Counted from the first letter of the stretch, positions 11,740 through 23,989 are shown. The stretch: 64,000 bases of DNA from Melieria omissa (GCA_963971225.1 OZ020269.1:97017040-97081039), one strand, 5' to 3'. Made by a program: numbers and translations. Notes: a model not told the origin generated them from the sequence alone.

Positions 11740-12480
11740 CAATCATTGCTGCATGCATCTGTATTCATTAAAGCCACACCACACTTGGCTCGTCTCGTTT
11801 ATCGGCGTCTACACTTTCCATAGAATATTCGCCGCCCGCTTTGTGATAATTCACTGACGCTCTCGCACACACGCGCAATGTTTAAGCCAAGCCCGGGGAG
11901 CAATACCAACGCGCAATGCTACAACAACTCCAAAGCAAAAAAAATTGAACACAAACAAATCGCCGATCTTCAGCCCAACGCCATCCCACGCCGCATGGGT
12001 ACAAATTGACCTGTCTGTGTAGCGTCAGCGACTGTGACTGCGTTGTGCGGTGCTGCGTAAGCGACATTGCTGTGGTTCTTGTGTTTTTGTTGTTGGTGCT
12101 TGCCGATGGTGGTACAACAACAACAGCAAAAAAGAAAATAAATAAATAAAGGTACTTTTATTTCGCCGCTCGATCGGCATCGGCTAACCCACCCTCGGCG
12201 TCAGCACCGCAAGCGATACACGCGCGCGCTCACACCATCTCTCACTCTTGCACGGGCGGCCAACACATTCTCTCCCACTCGCCCACTTAGCTGTTGTTGT
12301 CGTCGTTGCCAACGCTACTGCAGGCGGCGGGTGGGTTGAAGCGGCTGTTGTTGTTGCTGTCGCTGCTGTTGCCGTTTTAACGATCGCTCTCCCGCTCGCT
12401 GTCGTGCAATTTTTGTTGTTTTCTTTTTGAAATCTGTTTTGTTCGATCATTCGCTGTAAGGTGGCTGTGAAGGCTGCCTG
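11740..12480. other. GC-rich unique island
   Basis: This is a GC-rich block with GTT/GTC triplet tracts (about 12290-12380) and no recognisable protein. It resembles the other islands upstream of chn and is possible regulatory sequence. Confidence 0.35.
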
Positions 12481-13112
12481 GGCAACAGGGTGACCAGTTT
12501 GCTTTATGATCGAATTAATTTGATGTAAGCACGGTTTTTGTGCAATTTGGGTATTTTTTATACAAAAGTGTGTAAGCGTGTGTGTGTAAAAAAAGACGAA
12601 CTGACTGAAGAAAAAATGTCGATATAAAAGTTTTGTTTTGTTGTTGTAAAATTATTCTTTTACTACCGTTTTGGACCTTTTTTAGTAAAATTTTGGTACA
12701 ACAAATTTTTACCTGAGTGGCAATAGTAGATGTTAGTGCTGCATAAAGTCCCCTACAGACGTCAGATTTCGAACACGATTGCAAATAATGGCATATTTCT
12801 GACTAAAAAATAACGTTTAGGCATGTTGACGAGTGAATTTCAGAAGCGGTGGAAGGTATAACTAAAATCAATAAGCTTTGATGTTTACTACAACTGAAGT
12901 CCAAGTGTTGAAACGTGTTTAGGTCCGTTAACAATCAACTACGCTAGTTTTGTTTGTCATCTGAAGACAGATACTACGGTTCCTTAAACAATCCTTTTCA
13001 ATCCTTCGGGGCCTATTGAGTGGGCTATTTCGTCGAATTAACAACGGGAAGTGTCAAATTTTAAACAAAAAACCTGCTGGAGCACTACTTATCATCAGAA
13101 GGAGAATACAAC

Positions 13113-13495
13113 CACGGTTTCCATTCAGCTAAAATTTTTGTAATCAAAATTTCCCTAAAAAAGGTCTAAAATGGTAACGAAAGGACGATTTTATGTTTTC
13201 GACAAATTGTTTTAACACAACAACAAAAGATAACTTTTATATAGAAATTTTTACTGATTGCCTTCAGTTTATCAGTTCTTCTTTTTTAGTTTGTTTAGAC
13301 ACTTTTGTCTAAAAATGGCCCAAGTTAGCCAAAAACGGCCCAACTAAAAAGGCGAACTTTTGGTCCAAATGTGGCAACTGTCTGTTTTTTTATTTTGCTT
13401 ATACATTTTTGAATAAAAAAAGGCCCAAATTACATAAAAACGGCCCAAAAGCCCAAGTAAAAAGGCCCACTTTTGGTCCACATGTGGCAACCGTG
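13113..13495. mobile_element. hAT-like non-autonomous element (family 2)
   Basis: Inverted ends are CACGGTTTCCA and, reversed, CACGGTTGCCACATG. The flanks carry a 7/8 target duplication, AATACAAC (13105-13112) and GATACAAC (13496-13503). The interior holds two direct copies of a ggcccaa...ttttggtcca block of about 110 bp. No coding capacity. Confidence 0.72.
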
Positions 13496-13869
13496 GATAC
13501 AACGGTTCTCTGCGCAGATGATTCCTTTCGTCTAGCGATTAAAAAGGAGCCCATTAAGTTGCGTATTTCGAATTCCCAACCAAGGGTGATTTTTTTAACA
13601 TATTTTGTATTGAATTCTTGTTTTTTGAGAAAGAATTTTCTAAGTATTTGATGCACACTTATCTTTTTTTAAGGACATAGTTTGGTGGTTGGAAGAATTT
13701 TTCAAGTACAAAAGGTTTTTTAAATAAAGTTGGTACTTAAGAACTAATATTGCAACTAATGAGCTCATAATAAGATCTCTTTTAATATTAAATAAAATGT
13801 TAAGATGTTGTGAATCGCTCGATATCACTCTTGATAGAGATTCATTTAAACATATTGTAAATATGCATA

Positions 13870-13960
13870 TTAAATAATATATAAGAAATTTACTGTATCC
13901 CTAGTCTGTAAGAATTGTATTCCATTGCCTAAAATAAACTAAACTAATCTACAAAATAAA
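13870..13960 (+). mobile_element. Jockey-type LINE 3' end, truncated
   Basis: The words tagtctgtaagaattgtat and aaaataaactaaacta match the 3'UTR of the LINE at 9320-9915. Only the tail survives, as expected of 5'-truncated insertions. Confidence 0.5.
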
Positions 13961-14484
13961 CTCGTTTCTTTTTTTACTCAAAATTTCAAGCTTTTAACTT
14001 GTGATCCACTGAAACTCGCATTCATAATTAAAGTTTTAAAATTAGTTTAGGTGCGCAATCTACATGTATGCTCTGAGTTCAATGCTGGGTCTTTCATCTA
14101 TGTTGTGCTGCTTTTATTGACTGAGTTATCCAATTTTCAATTATCAAATCAAACAATCATCTAAATCCGCCTCTCAGTGATTTGTCAGTGTTTTTGTTCT
14201 AAAACACAAAGCAATTCACTTGCTAATGAATTTACCGCTGCTACCTAACCTACCGTAATTAAGCAACTCCAGTGCGATGCCGCACTCTGGTCACCCTATG
14301 GGCGCGCTGGGTAGCAGGCCGGTTGTGGCGGTGGCACGTTGTTCTTAACATTGTTGCTGTTGTTTTTGTAATGACGCTAACTGACTCGTGCGTCGGCGAC
14401 GACGACGACGACAACAGAAACAGCAACGACAGCGACGCCATCTACGTTGTGGGGTACCTTCTCAACCTCTCGCTGGTGTATTGC

Positions 14485-14518
14485 ACAGTTCGTAGGAATT
14501 TTTGAAACTGAGCGGTTG
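14485..14518 (+). promoter_or_regulatory. Inr + DPE core promoter for leader exon 1b
   Basis: ACAGTT with A+1 at 14487 matches the fly initiator (TCAKTY) at 5 of 6 positions. GGTTG at 14514-14518 occupies exactly +28 to +32 and fits the DPE consensus RGWYV completely. No TATA box is present. An A-rich leader with a good donor follows. I infer this is an alternative chn promoter. Confidence 0.5.
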
Positions 14519-14915
14519 TGTTGTTGCCGAGTAGCGGGTGATAATTCGCATGCGGCTTCGTTTCAATATGGATTTTCATAGATTTTTTAAATAAAAACAA
14601 ATAGCAAACGCATTGAGAAAGTACAGAAATAAATAAAGTGCCTTAGGAGCGATATAGAAACGATTCTGTGAGTTGAATGTTGTGGTCGCTGATCAGTTCA
14701 ATTCTCAGCGTGTGTGTGTGAAATTGGCAAACAGTGCGACAGTGTCTTAAAAGTACTTAAAAAGTGCAAAAAGAAAAAGGTAAATAAAACTAAGCAAAAG
14801 TGCCAGTTCGAGTATTGGCTGCATGGATATGGTGAATGAAAGTGCATTCGAATCAAAGGATATTTTTACACTATCGAAGGAGTAGCAGAGTAAATTGCAG
14901 AATTTAGCAGTCAAG
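14487..14915 (+). other. Candidate non-coding first exon (1b) of chn
   Basis: The exon runs from the predicted start at 14487 to the donor G|GTATGT (intron from 14916). It is A-rich and lacks long open frames, which is typical of fly 5'UTRs. An alternative donor, gtaaataa, lies near 14780. It carries one short upstream ORF (14823-14885) and no later ATG, so splicing to 37201 would place the chn ATG next in line. Confidence 0.45.
14823..14885 (+). CDS. Upstream ORF in leader exon 1b (20 codons)
   Basis: The short frame begins MDMVNESAFE and ends with TAG at 14883-14885, well before the exon donor. If the leader is real, this uORF would precede the chn start and could damp translation. Whether it is translated cannot be seen. 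Confidence 0.3.
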   Translation: MDMVNESAFESKDIFTLSKE

Positions 14916-14919
14916 GTAT

Positions 14920-16990
14920 GTGTCAGAAAAATATTGCAAAATTGGAAATGTTCGTTGTGGTTAAAGTTTAGTTCGAAGGATACTTAAAGTCCTTGTATAC
15001 GTTTGCTTAAAGTCTCCGCTACTCTAACCCACATCTTTTGTTTGTGTTCCACTTTAAATGCCCTTTTTGGCTCTAATAACGCTGCCTTCAAACCATCATT
15101 TTCCGTTTCTGTCAGCGTTCGCAGCAGCGGCACAGTTTTCGCCCTGTGGGCACCGCTTTCCTCCACACGCAGAGAACATTCGGACGGTCCACCTTTGTGG
15201 CCATGCCGTGCTATGGGCTGAAAATGTGCCGCTTGCGTGCCTCGCGCATATTTTCAACACATTTCGTTGTCGCCGTAGTTGTTGTTGTTGTTCTAGTCGT
15301 TTTTCTCTGTTTCTGTTTTGCCTTTGGGCTGAGGCGGAAATGGCTTGTTGCTTCGAGGTAGTGACGCGCCTGTTCTGCCGCCCGATCTGCGTTTATTTGC
15401 TGCACAGGCTCGGCTCAACGTTTGTGCAGCGCAGCAGCAGCTACGGCCACCATGAGGACCAGTGTTGGCAATGGTGGTGGCGACTGCAACCCACATACCA
15501 TCGCCACCACCAGCATTGTCGCTGCAGTAAAGCGTAAACATGCAAGCGGATAGGGTTGCCAGGTGTACCGTTTCAAGAAGTTTAGGTAAAGAGTGAATTT
15601 TTTTAAATATGTTTTTTCTTAAATGTTCCAAGCTTAGTTTTCCTTTATAAATCTGCCCACCCTTTGCTCTCTTTTCATTATTTCCTGTTTAGTTTCTTAG
15701 GTGTGGTGGCAACTCTACGTGTTTATTGCTGTTTTTAACCATTTATTGACGCCAACCAGTTCAATGTGCGACATCCAAACGCCAACAGTCGGTCAGACAG
15801 CCGCAAAAAAACGGGCCTACTACACCCTACTTTCATTTTTCCACTCAACTAAACTCGCTGCTGCTGCCCAACAGCACCGAGCCGCATTCGCCTTCTCGCT
15901 ACTTCGCTCCTCGGCTCCGCGGGCAGCATGCGTGCAGTCGTTAATGTCACGTTGTTTTTGTTGTTGCAGCCGCGTTCGCGCTTCACATCATTTTGAGGGT
16001 CGCCAACGCCGCCTGCTGGGTTGGCTGCGACTCGGCCTGTGTCGCACAGGCAGCAACGTGCGCCAAGGCAAGCAGCCTTCTCTCGGCGCGGGTGCAGTCG
16101 TCTTCCCACATTTGCCTGCCTGCCTGTCGCTCTCACATTTCGTCTGTCGGCATAGTCGCCGTCATCTAATTGCCTGCCTATCCGCCTGTCCGCCTTCCTG
16201 CACGTTCGCCGCCTGTCCCTTCCGTTCGTCCGTCTGTCTGTTTGCCTGCTGTGTTTGCGTTTCTGCTGTTGCGCCTCAATTCGGTGCTTCCTCTTGTTCG
16301 TCGCGTCGTTCGCTGTTGGCGGCGACACCCGCCGCCGACGCCACCGCCACAACGCTGCACATATTCTCGTTTTCGCTTGCTTGTTGCTGTTTCATTTTTT
16401 GTTGTTGTTTTGTTTTTATTGTACGCGTATTTCCACCCCAGAAATATTGCCTGTCTTTCTGCCAGCCCGGCTCGACTCGGCCTGTATGAGCATTTTGAAA
16501 TATTTCAATTTTTCGTTGTCGCCGCCGCGTTATTGTTGTTTTCTTGGCGTTGTGTGCGTTGGAATTTTTTGGTGCGCTTTCATTTGCTTTCCCTTGGCTG
16601 CCTATTTCTTTCCTTTGTTGTCCACATATATCTGGCTGCTCCACCTCCTCCAATTTTTTGTTCCTGTTGCCACTTCAGCAGAAAACAAACGATGGTTCGC
16701 TGGTTGTTTTTTGCTGGCTTTATGCGTCGTCTGTCTTTTCAAGTCCCTCTTTTTTGTACCCTTTTTCTCAGCGTTTTGTCTCCCTACCCAACGCAGCCTG
16801 GCAGCTGCAATTTCGGCCGTTTATAACCACAACCCCACTCCCTTGTTTGAGCGATCCCAGCAGCGAAGTGCGCTTCACGTTTCGCTTTGTGATATTTTTG
16901 CTGTGCGCTGCCAGCCCTCTTGGCCGCCACCCTCTTTCCAAATCGTGCAGCGTCTTTGTGGACTGTGTGCGCCAGCTTTATTCACATTAT
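14920..16990. other. GC-rich island with opa/TTG tracts, probable chn intron
   Basis: Long open frames occur here in several registers and on both strands, but they are Cys/Phe/Leu/Ser-rich products of TTG/TGC tracts and C-rich sequence (cctgcctgtcgctctc and similar). No domain is recognisable. I treat the region as non-coding regulatory intron. Confidence 0.45.
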
Positions 16991-17286
16991 TGTTGTTGTT
17001 GCCTGGTGGTTTTTTTTAAATTTCTGCGAATTGCAAGAAATCGAATATGATCCACTTTTGACGCTGAAGTGACCAGCTTCAAAGTTGTTGCACATATTTG
17101 TGAAATTGCAAAGAGAAGGGAGAGTAGGGAGCGTAGAGAGAATATCTGTGAAATTGCTAGACAGTAGAAAGGGCAAGTTTTTTGACATTTTGCTTTGATT
17201 GACCAACAATAAAAGTTATGAGAGTGAGTGTTGTGTTTATTTGCAAATATTTGCGAGTTTGGTAAAAACTTTTCATGGTTCATTAA

Positions 17287-17746
17287 CCCATATCAGCCCA
17301 ATGTTCGATAAATCGAACAGTAAATTTTAGCATTTTCCATGAATTTTTTGGGCTCTTTTTTAAACTTTAAACGCGAAAGTTTGCGTATGATTTGTAATAT
17401 GGCATAATATGAGTTAATATGGGAAATTTTGTATAAAATGTGATAAATATATTCATTTCTCACACCTCTTCCCGAACAAAAAGTAATTTTCGACACAATT
17501 TCAAAAAACAATAATATTTAAAAAAGTAACTATGCAGTCTTGTTAAAAATTGATCAAACTCTTGCCAACATATTTACACTTTTTTATATTTATAGTTAGG
17601 TGTTCGATTAATCAAACACCAAATATCTCGAAAACCAAAAATCGTAAAACTTTTTGGACCCCAAATTTGAATTGCGCGACCTTATTTAACCTCAAAAAAA
17701 CTGTTTCATTCAAATATTGACTAAAAAATCGTTGGGCTTATATGGG
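17287..17746. mobile_element. piggyBac-like MITE (TTAA target)
   Basis: Ends are CCCATATCAGCCCAATG and, inverted, CCCATATAAGCCCAACG, flanked by TTAA at 17283-17286 and 17747-17750. Length is 460 bp and the interior is non-coding, with small palindromes (GTTCGATAAATCGAAC; GTGTTCGATTAATCAAACAC). CCC ends plus a TTAA duplication fit piggyBac-type mobilisation. Confidence 0.82.
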
Positions 17747-17971
17747 TTAATAGTGAAATTATTGAAGTGAACCTGGTAGAATGACGGCCTCTTATTTACA
17801 TGAAAAAAAGATAAATTTGAGCATTTTAAAAGCAATTAACCCTGAATAACAGACAATAGTTTCAAACTTGTTGGGGTTTCAAATAAAATTTAAAATTCTT
17901 GGAAATTGTTGCTGTATTTCCAGCAGCACATCTAACATAAAAATGTTTGTAGTGTCCAGCGTAGTAACGAA

Positions 17972-18145
17972 CAGTGTTACCAGGTTAGGGGTTTCCTCCC
18001 ATAGATTTATTTGCATGTACCAAATAAAATGAGCTATTTTCATGAAATTTTATTTTATTTTTATTAATTTAGGGGGACTTTTAGTCGTTAAGGGGAATGG
18101 GACTTCATTTAAGGGGGATTTCTTGAAATCCATCTGGCAACCGTG
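17972..18145. mobile_element. hAT-like MITE family 1, short copy
   Basis: It starts CAGTGTTACCAGGTTAGG and ends inverted CACGGTTGCCAGATGG. The flanks are a perfect 8-bp duplication GTAACGAA (17964-17971, 18146-18153). Only 174 bp remain. Confidence 0.85.
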
Positions 18146-18528
18146 GTAACGAATCACCAAAAAAATGATCGAGAGTGTGGGTTGCACTTCAGAGAGCGAT
18201 TTGAGAGGTGTTGGGTTAATGGAATAGAGAAACTCTTTGACAAAATATGTGTCATGGTTTTATTCGATTTATGAAGAAATATGAAGCAGTGCAGTGGCAC
18301 ACACAGGATTTCATTTTGGGAGTTTGCGTACAACTTTTGAGCTGAATACTATTCGAAATCATATCCAGCCGTTTTTGTGTTTGGGGGTTTGAACCCCCCA
18401 AAGTCCAACCTGTGTGCGCCAAAAAAGCCGTCTACTGTGCGTTCAATTAAATTACGATTGATAAACTGGCTATCGCACTACTCTCAGCATATCCAAATCA
18501 ACTAAGTTTAGGTTCAAAATGACCTTGG

Positions 18529-19049
18529 CCTTGAAATATTTTTCCATTAACACTAGAAAGACCGCAAATTTTCCATACCTGCAAAGACTACATATCATAA
18601 CCGCTGATATCTCGAAAAGTAAGCATCAGATTTGGTTCATTTTTCGCAAAATAAATTTTAAAGCAATGTAAAATTTTTCAGAAAACCCTTTTTGGAAAAC
18701 CCTTGAAGAAGAAAGTAGCCAGCCTCCCTTCTTCACTGACCTTAATTACATCGATTTAGTAAAAGTTAAAAACTCATTGAGATTCATTACCTTGAAATAT
18801 TTTTCCATTAACTGTAGAAAGACCGCAAGTTTTCCATACCTGCAAAGACTACATACCATATTCGCTGATATCTCGAAAAGTACACATCAGATTTGGTTAA
18901 TTTTTTGCAAAATAACTTTTAAAACAGTATACAATTTTTCAGAAAACCTTTTTTGGAAACCCCTTGAAGAAGAAAGTAGCCAGCCCTCCCTTCTTCACTG
19001 ACCTTAATGACATCGATTTAGTCAAAGTTAAATACTCATTGAGGTTCAT
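18529..19049. repeat. 261-bp tandem duplication carrying a TTAA-element end
   Basis: Two copies (18529-18789 and 18790-19049) share the order ccttgaaatatttttccattaac, a CTAGAAAG/TGTAGAAAG word, the gctgatatctcgaaaagta block, and a ttcttcactgacctta block. Each holds TTAAC(A/T)(C/G)TAGAAAGACC, the left end of the element at 42245. No matching right end is present, so the duplicated unit is a truncated terminus plus its flank. Confidence 0.75.
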
Positions 19050-19399
19050 TTGGTAATCAGATTGTAAACAAGTACATCCCTCCTTTGTTTGGTCCTCAGT
19101 TAGTTTCCCAACTGCGACTTTTGCTGGGACTTTTCAATTACTTTACCCTATGTCCTCCCTATTATTACTCCAACTACCTGTAGCCCATAGATTATGTGCG
19201 CATAATATTTCGGTATCAGGTTTAAACTGTTGAACATTGAATTGAACCCCTTTTGCGCATTGAAACCCTACAAGTGGTGCGAGAATCGTTCCCCCTCTTT
19301 TCGGCTGCATTCTCATCACACTTTCTGAGCAAATTTTGAGCCTTAACCGTTGTTGTCGATTCAATTCAGTCACAAAGGACATGTGTGACCTGCTGCAAA

Positions 19400-21130
19400 A
19401 CGAATTACGCACTTCCCGTAGCGGCGCAAAGATTGCGTTGGGGTGGCAAGGAGTGCTATCTGTTGCACGCGAAAGGATGGAAGGGAGCCAGTGTCGCCCT
19501 CACACAAAGACACAAAGCGACGCAAAATTCGTTGAAAGAATTCCACCGGTGGTGAAGCGCTGAAATTGGTTGCTGCTGCCAAATCGGAATCTGCTTGAAT
19601 ATAAATGATCGCTGAATTGGAATTTCCTGTGTTACAAGAGCGCAGCAGCAGGCTCACCTTGAGCCGAACCGGCAGCAAAAGCGACAGCACCACCATCACC
19701 AAACCCTACCTGACCGATACCTGCCGCTGCAGCTGTTGTGCGCATTGCACCTTTTTACCTGCTGTCCATTGTTGTTGTTGCTGCTGTTGATTGCTTTGTG
19801 CGCAAATGCCTGTTGGCGGCGGCGGCGAGACCCCTTCGCGTTTGCTTTTTTCCGTTTTTGGTGAAATTACACCATCACCACCACACTCCTACAATGCGAT
19901 CTTCCACCCCACATTGACAGGATTTCTTGAACCATTTTTTTCCCCGATTCCTATATTCCTCCTCCTCCTTTTGCTGTCGTTCGTTCCCTTTAAGTGTTTT
20001 GGGTCGGTTTGCGCTTACTTTGTTGTTTCCACTCTACGACGGACTGTTATTTATTTTTGGGAACGTTCATTATCAACATGTGAGCGTATACTTTCATACA
20101 ACAACAACAACACAATCCAATGGCAACGACAACGACAACCTCGGCACCGCTGGCACCAATCGCGGCGTACCCTCCGTGCCGGCGTCGTCACCACTTTTAT
20201 GCGCAATCCGCTGACGCCGTTCGCCGCCTCCGCCTCCGCGACAGCATGGGTCGCCGCCGCTGCCGCGCATTTGCGTCGGCGCAGTGAAAAACACGTTTTC
20301 GTCTCGAATGCCGTGCGTTCATTTTGGTTTCAATAGAGTGTCTCTCGGTCGGTTGGTCGGTCGGTCGACTGTCCGCTGGCGTTGGGCTGGGTTAGGTTGG
20401 GCTGGCTGACTGGTGTTGGCGGCCTTATAGAATTTGTATGTGTGGCGGGGATTTCTGTAAATTGCTAAACCGCATGGGTTGCTGCTGCTGCCGCCGTTGC
20501 GCTGTTAATGATGAGGACGTCGTCATCATGATCAACAGTTTTTTTTCTCTGCCGTCTTTGGTTTTTGTTATGGTGCCGGCGATGATGATCAGCGGCAACG
20601 GCCTCAACATGAAACCACCTTCACGCTGCTGCTGCTGCTGCGCACCCCCTCTTTCCATCGATTTAATTTTCAACAATTCAAAGCGATTTTTGTGTTGTTG
20701 TTATTTTCACTCTGTGCGTGTTTCTATGTATAAAATTGTTCAGGCGGTGGTGGTGGCTGACGTGTGTGTAGGTTGGTTAGTTGGTAGGTAGGTGGCTTCT
20801 CGGAATTGTTAAGCTGCGCGCAGAAATTAACTGAAAGAATCTTGCTCGCCGCATTACTGCCGGATGGATGACGAGCGCTTTGCCGCCTGCAGGGTATATG
20901 CGGCGTTGTGCGGCCCTGTCCGCCTACTGGCTGCAACGCAGTGCTGCTTGGGTTGGCTGCGCCGGTGGTGCTGACGTCCCCCATGCGCGTACGTGATCGT
21001 GCCCGGCACACGGCTGAGTAGACACGGCCAGCGCGCAGATAGACAGAGAGACAGACAAGCAGGCAGATAGAACAGATTGGCAGTTGGCTACACCCAACGA
21101 ATGATGTGTAGTGGCGCACAAGGTTAACCC
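19400..21130. other. GC-rich unique island
   Basis: The block has triplet tracts (GTT, CAA, CTG), ggtcggtcggtcg simple sequence near 20350 and CAG-rich blocks near 20620. Frames are open on both strands but without recognisable domains. It is a probable regulatory intron of chn. Confidence 0.4.
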
Positions 21131-21814
21131 TCATTCCATTTTATTTTGGCCGGTTTTGACGTGCTCTTTGCGTTTGTTGTTATTGCTGCGATTGTGATGA
21201 AATGAATTTCCTCTGAACAACAGTCATTCAGGTAGCCGCTCGTATCATAAAGTGGGCTGTAAAACGATTTAGAACCATTTGAATATTTAAGACGCATTTT
21301 ATGGCATTTCCAATGATTTACGCTGCCAATGCTTCAATAAAAAGTTTATAGTTTGGTGTTGTGTTGTTATGTTGCTTAAGAGATTCTATGACTTGCAAAT
21401 TTCTATTAAACTGTATACTAACAAATTGTAGTTATTTATCAAACGATCAGTGGAAGGCAAACTTTGGTGGCAAAGTTGGGTGGCAAACTTAGCGTAGTGA
21501 AGGTTTACTAGGCCAAATGGTGGTTTAAGTAGGAAAAAGTAAAAGTTGAAAGCTATAAAAATGTCATAAAGTTTTGATGAGTTTTATTGATTATATTATT
21601 TCAAGGCTGTGGGATGGAAATTAGTTATTTAACAGAGGATCCACTATGCTGTTTACTTTTAGTTTTATTTTACTGAGTATCCATGATAATGTTTAGTGTT
21701 AGTCAGGTAAAAGTCCAATTCAAAGTCCAAAGGTTAAAGTCCAATCGCAACATTAATTAAGATTAAGATTGATTAAAACAAATCTGTGGTAAAAAATGAT
21801 AAGCGTTAAAGTCT

Positions 21815-22175
21815 ACTTAGGTTAGGTTAGGCAGGAAAGGGTGTGTGTGGCAGGACCGCACTTCCACCCGGAGGCCATAATGTGAATCCCTTCTTATGGT
21901 TTTCTGGAGCTAACCAACAGACTCCAGGGGACCCAGAACAGACCCAGTTTGACCTCCAAATGAAGGAGAGCAGATTCGAGGTTACAACTGTCGCCGCGCA
22001 AGCCAGGTCTGTCAGGAATCTTGACCCCAAGGTGCGGAGTCGGCGTTCCTGTACACAAGTGTTGTATCGTTTCTACTTCTTCTTTATCTCCATAGCTACG
22101 GCAGACATCACCGGACGAGAGGCGCCATTTCGCCAAAGTCTACTTAAGACATCATTGAGTTAGATGTGCTAGCAT
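21815..22175 (-). mobile_element. LINE 3'-end fragment
   Basis: On the plus strand it starts taggttaggttaggcagg, a reversed CCTAACCTAA tail. On the minus strand a degraded C-terminal frame reads WRLSSGDVCRSYGDKEEVE, the Cys-type end seen in I-superfamily LINEs. It is related to 4745-5022. Confidence 0.6.
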
Positions 22176-22185
22176 GTTTCTTTAA

Positions 22186-22268
22186 CCCTTTCCGATATGA
22201 AAATAAACCCGTTCTATATGAATTGTATGGGCTGTAGTCCAATATATTGGACATTGTGACTGAAAGGG
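22186..22268. mobile_element. 83-bp TTAA-flanked micro-MITE
   Basis: It begins CCCTTTCCG and ends (inverted) CCCTTTCAG, flanked by TTAA at 22182-22185 and 22269-22272. The interior has the palindrome GTCCAATATATTGGAC. The format is that of a minimal piggyBac-type element. Confidence 0.6.
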
Positions 22269-22934
22269 TTAAAGCGTGCTGCTCAAAATAGTACTCTTAG
22301 ATTATTGCTTTTGACCGCAGAAGTTTTATTTATTTCAAAATCAATTTCAAATTTTAGGATCTTCCATTTTACATGGGTTTTACAACATATCCAGACTTAA
22401 AGCTAGGACGATCATAATTTCCATATTAAAAGGCTCAATTATTAGAGTTAGGGTTAGGTAAGAAAAACCTATCTGGATCTACAGGGAACCCAACAGATAG
22501 AAAAGGGCACTGGATTTCTAAAATGAAGGGAATCACAGTGGATTCAATTGGGGTCTCTGAGTGAAATTGTAAGTAAAGTGCATTCCCCACACCAGTGGCG
22601 TAACAGGAATTCATTGGGGGTTTGCGTACAACTTTTGAGCCGAATACCGTTTAAAACCCCAATAACCCCTTTGTGCCCCACACACCCCTTCTATAATCTA
22701 ACCTAACCTTGAGTAAAGGTACATTATGACTCATCTAGAATTTCTGAGAAAGGCTTACAACTGATCAATAGTAGGCTCCTCGTCTCCCTGAACACCCCTT
22801 GCTCTATTAATGCTTGTCAACGCCTTTAGATCTCAATCTATGAGGTCAATACCAAAAGACTGATTAAACACAAATAAAATAAATAAAGATTCAAGTGCCT
22901 TAAGTCTGGCTTCAAATTGTTGTACAGGGCTTTT

Positions 22935-23400
22935 TTTTTTATTCCTTGTTCACTCCTCACTGGAGCATAGGGCCTCAACAAGACTTTTCCATCGTGCACG
23001 ATTCTGGGCTGTTGTTTTTGTGCCGTCCCATGTGTTTTTTGTGCGACCGCGACTTCTACTCCCTTGCGGGTTCCAGTCCAGTGCCATTCTCGTGATGCTG
23101 TCGGGAGGTTTTCTTAGTGTATGACCTATCCATGATATCCATTTCCATTTTCTGCGCTTTATTTGCCTCAGGGCTTGGCGACTGTGAAATCAAGAACTCG
23201 GACAATGTGCCTCAAATATATTTAGGGCCCGTAATAACCCGTTACCGGGTTACGGCTTGCCGCAAAAGCTCTTTCCAGGCGCCTCTACCTTGCGCGAGCC
23301 TTCTTCAGCTTGTCACACGAAGAGAAGATAGGGCCTCCTCAACTTGGTCCTTCCACCGGAGGCAGGGCTTTTCTCTTCGCTGTTGACCTCCAACTATCAC
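22935..23400 (-). mobile_element. RTE/CR1-like LINE C-terminal fragments
   Basis: The minus strand reads WISWIGHTLRKPPDSITRMA (about 23140-23080), then WNPQGSRSRGRTKNTW and RARWKSLVEALCS. These are the words typical of the end of endonuclease-reverse transcriptase LINEs. A second diverged copy of the same kind (RWKDQVEEALSS, RGAWKELLRQAV) lies at 23250-23370. Both are defunct and the SINE at 23421 lies directly beside them. Confidence 0.7.
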
Positions 23401-23420
23401 ATCGAACCTTTTCTTCTTAA

Positions 23421-23722
23421 CTGTCACGACAGCCCGATTACGAAACTAAGGCCTAGCTACCTGCAACCAACCGTGTTGTGCGTGCGAATGTTTTTACAAG
23501 GTTGGAAGGGACCTACAGTTTTATGCCGATTCCGAACGGCGAGTTGGGAGCTTTTTCATAGTCAGTTTTTACTATCAGAGGTTTGCCATTTCCTGCTGAG
23601 AGAACAGCTGCCGAAAGAAAAATTTTTGTTTGACTTTTTTTCGGTGTTAACGCAATGGAGTATTGAACTCGCGGAGTCTTGACTCGCGGCCCAACGCACT
23701 AGCCAGCTGAGCTACGGCGGCT
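23421..23722 (-). mobile_element. tRNA-derived SINE, copy C
   Basis: Read on the minus strand, the head GCCGCCGTAGCTCAGCTGG (23721 downward, perfect A-box) is followed by GAGTTCAATACTC and the shared body, then GGCTGTCGTGAC. The (ATT)n tail is nearly lost. Same family as 5023 and 5837. Confidence 0.87.
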
Positions 23723-23989
23723 GCCGTACCTTTTCACCGAAAGTTAATTCGTTGTGCTACATCCATGTCAGAACACCATACGTCATTCTGACACAATCGG
23801 CATACTGACGTGTGGTGTTCTGACTCATTCAGGGATTAAAGGTATTGCAACTCAAAATCGGCTTTGCTCAAATCTAAATGCTTTACAACTTAATCGTGGC
23901 TTAGACTCTGTGCAGGTTTAGTGAATTAACACCTTAAATCACTTTGACACTTTCATTCGAATTGGTGTGATTGAGAGTGAATTTATATG

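Noticed and set aside
15701..17050. Several long open frames (up to 262 codons) in overlapping registers
   Set aside because: They are Cys/Phe/Leu/Ser-rich products of TTG and C-rich tracts, open on both strands at once, with no domain or conserved word.
18290..18425. Possible MITE with cagtggcacacacagg / cctgtgtgcgcca ends (related words at 22594)
   Set aside because: Ends look inverted and a tttgcgtacaacttttgagc block is shared, but no target duplication could be found, so boundaries are unsupported.
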